64,000 nt of DNA from Caenorhabditis remanei. Its lineage: Eukaryota > Nematoda > Chromadorea > Rhabditida > Rhabditidae. The notes beneath the pieces are model-generated. The model was not told the origin of the DNA. It worked only from the letters and a program-made list of their open reading frames with translations, and did no database searches. A program made the translations under genes and the position numbers. Shown here in pieces: positions 59,840 to 64,000 of this stretch (the first letter of the stretch is position 1; the number at the start of each line of letters is the position of its first letter). Location of the stretch: assembly GCF_010183535.1 (NCBI RefSeq), contig NC_071329.1, forward strand, positions 11,594,001-11,658,000, written 5' to 3'.

Positions 59840-62800
59840 TTGAACTGAAAAAGAAATAAATGTTTATGTGAAGAAAGAATTGGCTGAAATTTAGAAGTGA
59901 GAGTTCATCAATTGGCTGGAATTATAGGGAAAGAAGAGAATAGGAATGACGAATGTCGAGACAGGATTGGGATTATAGATAATCAAAATATTCTGGAAGA
60001 AGTACATGTCATAAAAATGTATACACATGGGAAGAACGGGAGTCCCGTCCTTGCTAGTAGTGCTTCGCAATGCGCGAGAAAGTAGGGGAGGAGCTGAAGT
60101 GGGCGGAGCCACGGGAGGACGTGCTCGGGCAGCCTCGAGTCATTAAAGTGGGAATAGAGTGAGGAGATGGAGGAGACGCATACAAGGTACGGATTAATTT
60201 GGAGAAGTGAGGAGGGGAAGAAAAAGAACGCAAAAGAAGAAAAAGTGAGTTGAATAAGAAGGAAAAAGTAGAAGCATAAAGCATGAAGAATATCTGAAAA
60301 AGAAGAACTTTGAGAAAGGTCGCTTCTTTATTTCAGAAGTCGTTCGTATTCAAGATAAGAATCTTTTCTGAAACCGGTTAAGAGACTGATTGAGAAAAGA
60401 TATTCAGGGATTCAGCAGGGCGTGTGTTGTTACTTTCTGAAAAACGTTGCGACCGAACAAACGATCGTGATAGGGGCAAAAGGAAGGAAAAAGAATACGT
60501 AATACATTAGAAGAGGAAGGAAAAGAAGAATGAAATTGGAAAAGAAAGTAGGAAGAAGGAAACTGATTCTTCCAATCTAATAGATGGAAATATAGTTGAA
60601 CATGTGGGTCAGAAAGGAAAAAAGAAATGAAAAAGGAAGCCTCACAAAAGAAGAATTTTAAGTCTTTAAGACTGATGATCTTGAAATCATATCATTTTTT
60701 GGAAGTTGAACAAGGAAGCGCTACAAAATATGCAAATGAAATTCAATGTTCATGTATTGTTTTCCAGTTTATTGTGTTTCATTTCTGATATTTCAATTTT
60801 TAAAGTTTTCACATTATTCAGTGATCAAAAATCTGAAAAAAGTAGCTTTTACACCAAAAGAGCTCTGGGATAATACTAATAGTAAATCGAAAAGTGCCAA
60901 AGTTCGGATATCTGAAAATTGAAAGAAATTCGAGACGGAATGATTGAGTTTCATTGTTACTTTTAAAAAGTTTACCTTTACTCAATTCCAGAAAACTACG
61001 CATTATCAACACTTGATTCAAGTACAGGATGAATGTCTTGAACTGGAAAACTGAGCGATTTTGTATAAGAATAGTGAGAAAATTTTCATTGGGATACTGG
61101 TTTCTTATTATCTAACATCTCCCCCAATGGCTCACTTCTTTGATACAAAACTTTGTATTTGAATAAAAAACAAAAGAATTCAATTTCATAGTGAGTTTTG
61201 TAGTGAATAAAAACTGAAAACAGAAATAAAATTAGTGAAGAAAAACAAGAAGAACGAACGAACTGAAACAGAAACAATGGAACGAAATTCGACAAAAGAG
61301 ACTGCTCCGCTGGAAGAAAAATTTCATTTTCTTCTTCTGTTTTTCTTCCTTTTTCTTGTTCGTTGACGGATTCTAATCTATTTTAACAGAGATACATCGT
61401 TTGACGAGTCAGCTGAAATAACTCAATGAAAGAAACCAAAGATGCGCTTTCTTTTGGAAACCGATTTGATGACGTAAATGGAAAAAGGAGAAGACGAAGA
61501 AAAAAAAGGATATCATTATGCAGAAATAGAGAATGTCATGTTACTTTGATATTCCGATTAGACGGGGGCAAACTACTGGGCGAGGTGTGAACGTAGGGTT
61601 GAGTGAATGGAATTGACGAGAATTGAGAATGTGTAAAGTTGGAACACTAAAGAATTTCTAGACATCTTGGTAAATTTTTGCTTCCACATCTATTAGAAAG
61701 ATCGAAATTGGGATCATCTTGAAACATTTGGTTGGAATGATAATGATATGGAGATGTTTAACAAGCTTATTTTGTCCATATTCATTCTGGTTCTGATCTA
61801 CAACAAATAGGACAAGAACAGACCATCCATGATGCCAGCGTCGCAGCCTTTTTCAAAACTCCAACCTATTCAAATGTCTCATCTGACAGGTACCAGAATC
61901 TTCTGAGGAAGAAGTGGTCAGTTTTGAAATAACGTATAATTTGTATGTAGGCGGGTTGGTTGACTGGCGGTTTGAAGACGAAATTTCTAGTTTTGTTTAT
62001 AATAATTGTGTTTGAAAGAGAATAAACCGACCTCTCTTACACTTGAAACTAATCTCAATAAAAGAGTGAAAGTCAACTTTTGGAGCTCTGAAGAAGGGAA
62101 ACCAATTAGGTTCTGGCCAAATTCCACGGATTTCCGTTTCTTGAGCGCCTCTCGAGTGCAATTCGAGATGGTCCTTTCATTTGTCTCCGTCTCTTCGTCT
62201 AACACTATCTTCCACCGGTAAAACGATACGAAATGCACGTCGAAGAAGAAGAAAAGAAGGAGAAGAAGAAGAAGTGGAAGAAGCTTCTCCTGGACCTTCG
62301 CGCACTTTTCCGCCGTAACAATTGGTGATGGAGTTGTTGCGGAAAGATGATGAAGAAAATAGAAAACACGAAGGGTCCACTTCTCAAAACAAATTCAATT
62401 TTGTTGCACTTTTCTACTTCGTTTTCCTCATTCTTCTGGTCCTTCCTTGCTCACCTTTTTTCCACTTATTCACTTTAAAAGTTTCCCAAAAAGAGAGAGG
62501 AAGAGAAGCGGAAAGGCTCGCTAAAGTGACCTTGTCGATCCGTCATAATTACGAAAAAGCGGGGAAACGAAAAGGGGAAAAATGAAGAAGAGTGAGGGTG
62601 GAAGAAGGACGGATATCAAATATGGAAATTGGCAGCCACTTTGACAGGAAATGACTGACGAGCAACGGCTAATTTTCCGACAAGGTGGTCATTTTTGGGG
62701 AAGAATTCGTTTAGCAGAGACACGCTAATTTTTTCGAAAATTGACAACTTGTGAGAAAGAAGAAAGAAGATTCGGGGGACCATAACCTGCTAATTATCGT

Positions 62801-64000
62801 GAAAAGAACTCTCAAGAAAACCACCGAAATAAGTGCTCTGGTGAAAGGTACTGCCTGGATTCGTTATAACATTTTTATGTTCGTTCTCATAAAATACGAA
62901 ACGGGGAGACATTCTCAATTGAACCGAATAAGAGGGAGCATGAGAGAAGTTTTTGATAAACTCACACAGTTTCTATGACAACGTGGAATATAACGTTTTG
63001 TTGTACTGCAAAAAAGTGAAAAGAATCGACTCGTTCCTCTCATTTTTTCGTTTTCACAAGGGGCACGAAACACACGAATAAACACAAAAAAAAGCGACTA
63101 CCCCGATTATATTGAATTTTGTATTATTGGTGTAGTCATGAGATTGGTGTTGTTGAAAGAAGAGAAACTATAGAGAATGCGTGTCACGGAAAAATCAACT
63201 GGACACTTTGGGCCCTCCGGAAGAGAAAAAGGCTCATTTTTCACACTCGATTGTATAGAAAGGAGGTCTCCCATGGGGGAGATGGACAAACCAACTCGAA
63301 AAGACCGACCTTTTTGACAAATTGGGATAATTTATTGGGATGGCACGAAGAAGGTTTTGGTAGAGAGAAAAAAGAAGTTAGAGGGAAAGAGCACCAAGTT
63401 TTTGGTTGGAAAAATGAGCAGAAGGAAGCAGAATGTTATGGCTTTTTGGTTGATTGTGGTGAACGAAAGAGCTTGAAGAAAGAGGTAGAAGAATGAATGG
63501 AAAGGGAAGGCGAAAGCTTTTTCACTTTTCCAAAAATACTTTCTGTTGGAAGAAAACAATGGAACTTGAATGAATGTGAATTCTTATGGAGAAATGATGT
63601 GGACTACTGTAGTCAGACTGGCAGGTTTATTGTGCGAAAACTGTGCTGAATTCTCGAAACAGAGATTGCGGTTGAAGCAACTTTCCAATTAATTAAGATT
63701 TCTGAAATTCAAGTAAACTGAATCTTTTAATGTTTCCTCGTGTTTTTTTCTGAGAAGATACTTGAACATTCTTTTGCGATATTTCTTCTGCAGATCATAA
63801 AACAATCGGTTATCATGAGATCGAGAACAATTGGAAAACGATTTTTTTGTTTTTCAATTTTTTCTTTTTCGTGGGAAACTTACTGTTTTTGCAAGCTCTG
63901 AGTCATTCGTCTTGATTAAATTTTAAACTAAAGAAGGACGTTCAAAGCTCTTTTTTATACCTCATTTTGGTTTCACTGGTTTTTCGTATCCTTACCAAGA
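59840..64000. other. Right-end non-coding region
   Basis: Strongly strand-biased sequence (GAAAAGAAGAAAGG-type purine runs on the plus strand), which creates many short frames. No frame joins through splice sites to a domain that I recognise, and no RNA gene was found. It includes the upstream region of the 333-residue protein gene. Confidence 0.4.

Overview
The window is nuclear DNA of a Caenorhabditis-type nematode. It is AT-rich, its genes are split by many introns of about 45-60 bases with GTRAGT-like donors and TTTCAG acceptors, and several start codons sit a few bases after a lone acceptor, as expected for spliced-leader (SL) trans-splicing. Several genes match C. elegans chromosome II genes that I recognise by protein content: frpr-16, vps-32.1, ran-5, gldc-1, tpp-2, rbbp-5 and rgs-3. 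I cannot decide the species from the sequence alone. All multi-exon models were joined by hand from splice sites and reading phase, and each listed model closes in frame.

Layout. 1-10 kb holds the possible 3' end of a gene at the left edge, a four-helix EBP-like (EXPERA) membrane protein, and a 964-residue secreted protein made mostly of Pro-Ala-Glu-Glu-Thr repeats behind a good TATA box. 10-17 kb holds, on the minus strand, a four-helix membrane protein of unknown family and a peptide GPCR (frpr-16-like), with a tRNA-Gly(GCC) between them. 16.4-26.5 kb has no gene that I can support, but holds a near-perfect 622-bp inverted repeat whose arms each carry a tRNA-like unit. 26.5-33 kb is a run of compact genes: a small secreted Cys-rich protein, the ESCRT-III subunit vps-32.1, a TMEM9 protein, and the Ran-binding ran-5, the last two sharing a divergent promoter region. 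33-45 kb holds glycine decarboxylase gldc-1, a secreted Cys-rich protein, tripeptidyl peptidase tpp-2 and the COMPASS subunit rbbp-5, the last two again divergent. 45.7-55 kb is rgs-3, with two RGS domains and at least three alternative first exons spread over 8 kb. 55-60 kb holds a possible small gene and a 333-residue Pro/Ser-rich protein on the minus strand. 60-64 kb is non-coding as far as I can see.

These are independent eukaryotic genes rather than one pathway. Links are local: divergent pairs sharing a short promoter region (TMEM9/ran-5 and tpp-2/rbbp-5) and one tail-to-tail pair. I saw no operon with SL2-like spacing. The most unusual items are the tRNA-bearing inverted repeat, the tyrosine-punctuated repeat protein, an in-frame 48-nt intron (exitron-like), a possible mitochondrial presequence exon on tpp-2, and an EBP-like protein that lacks the expected isomerase residues.
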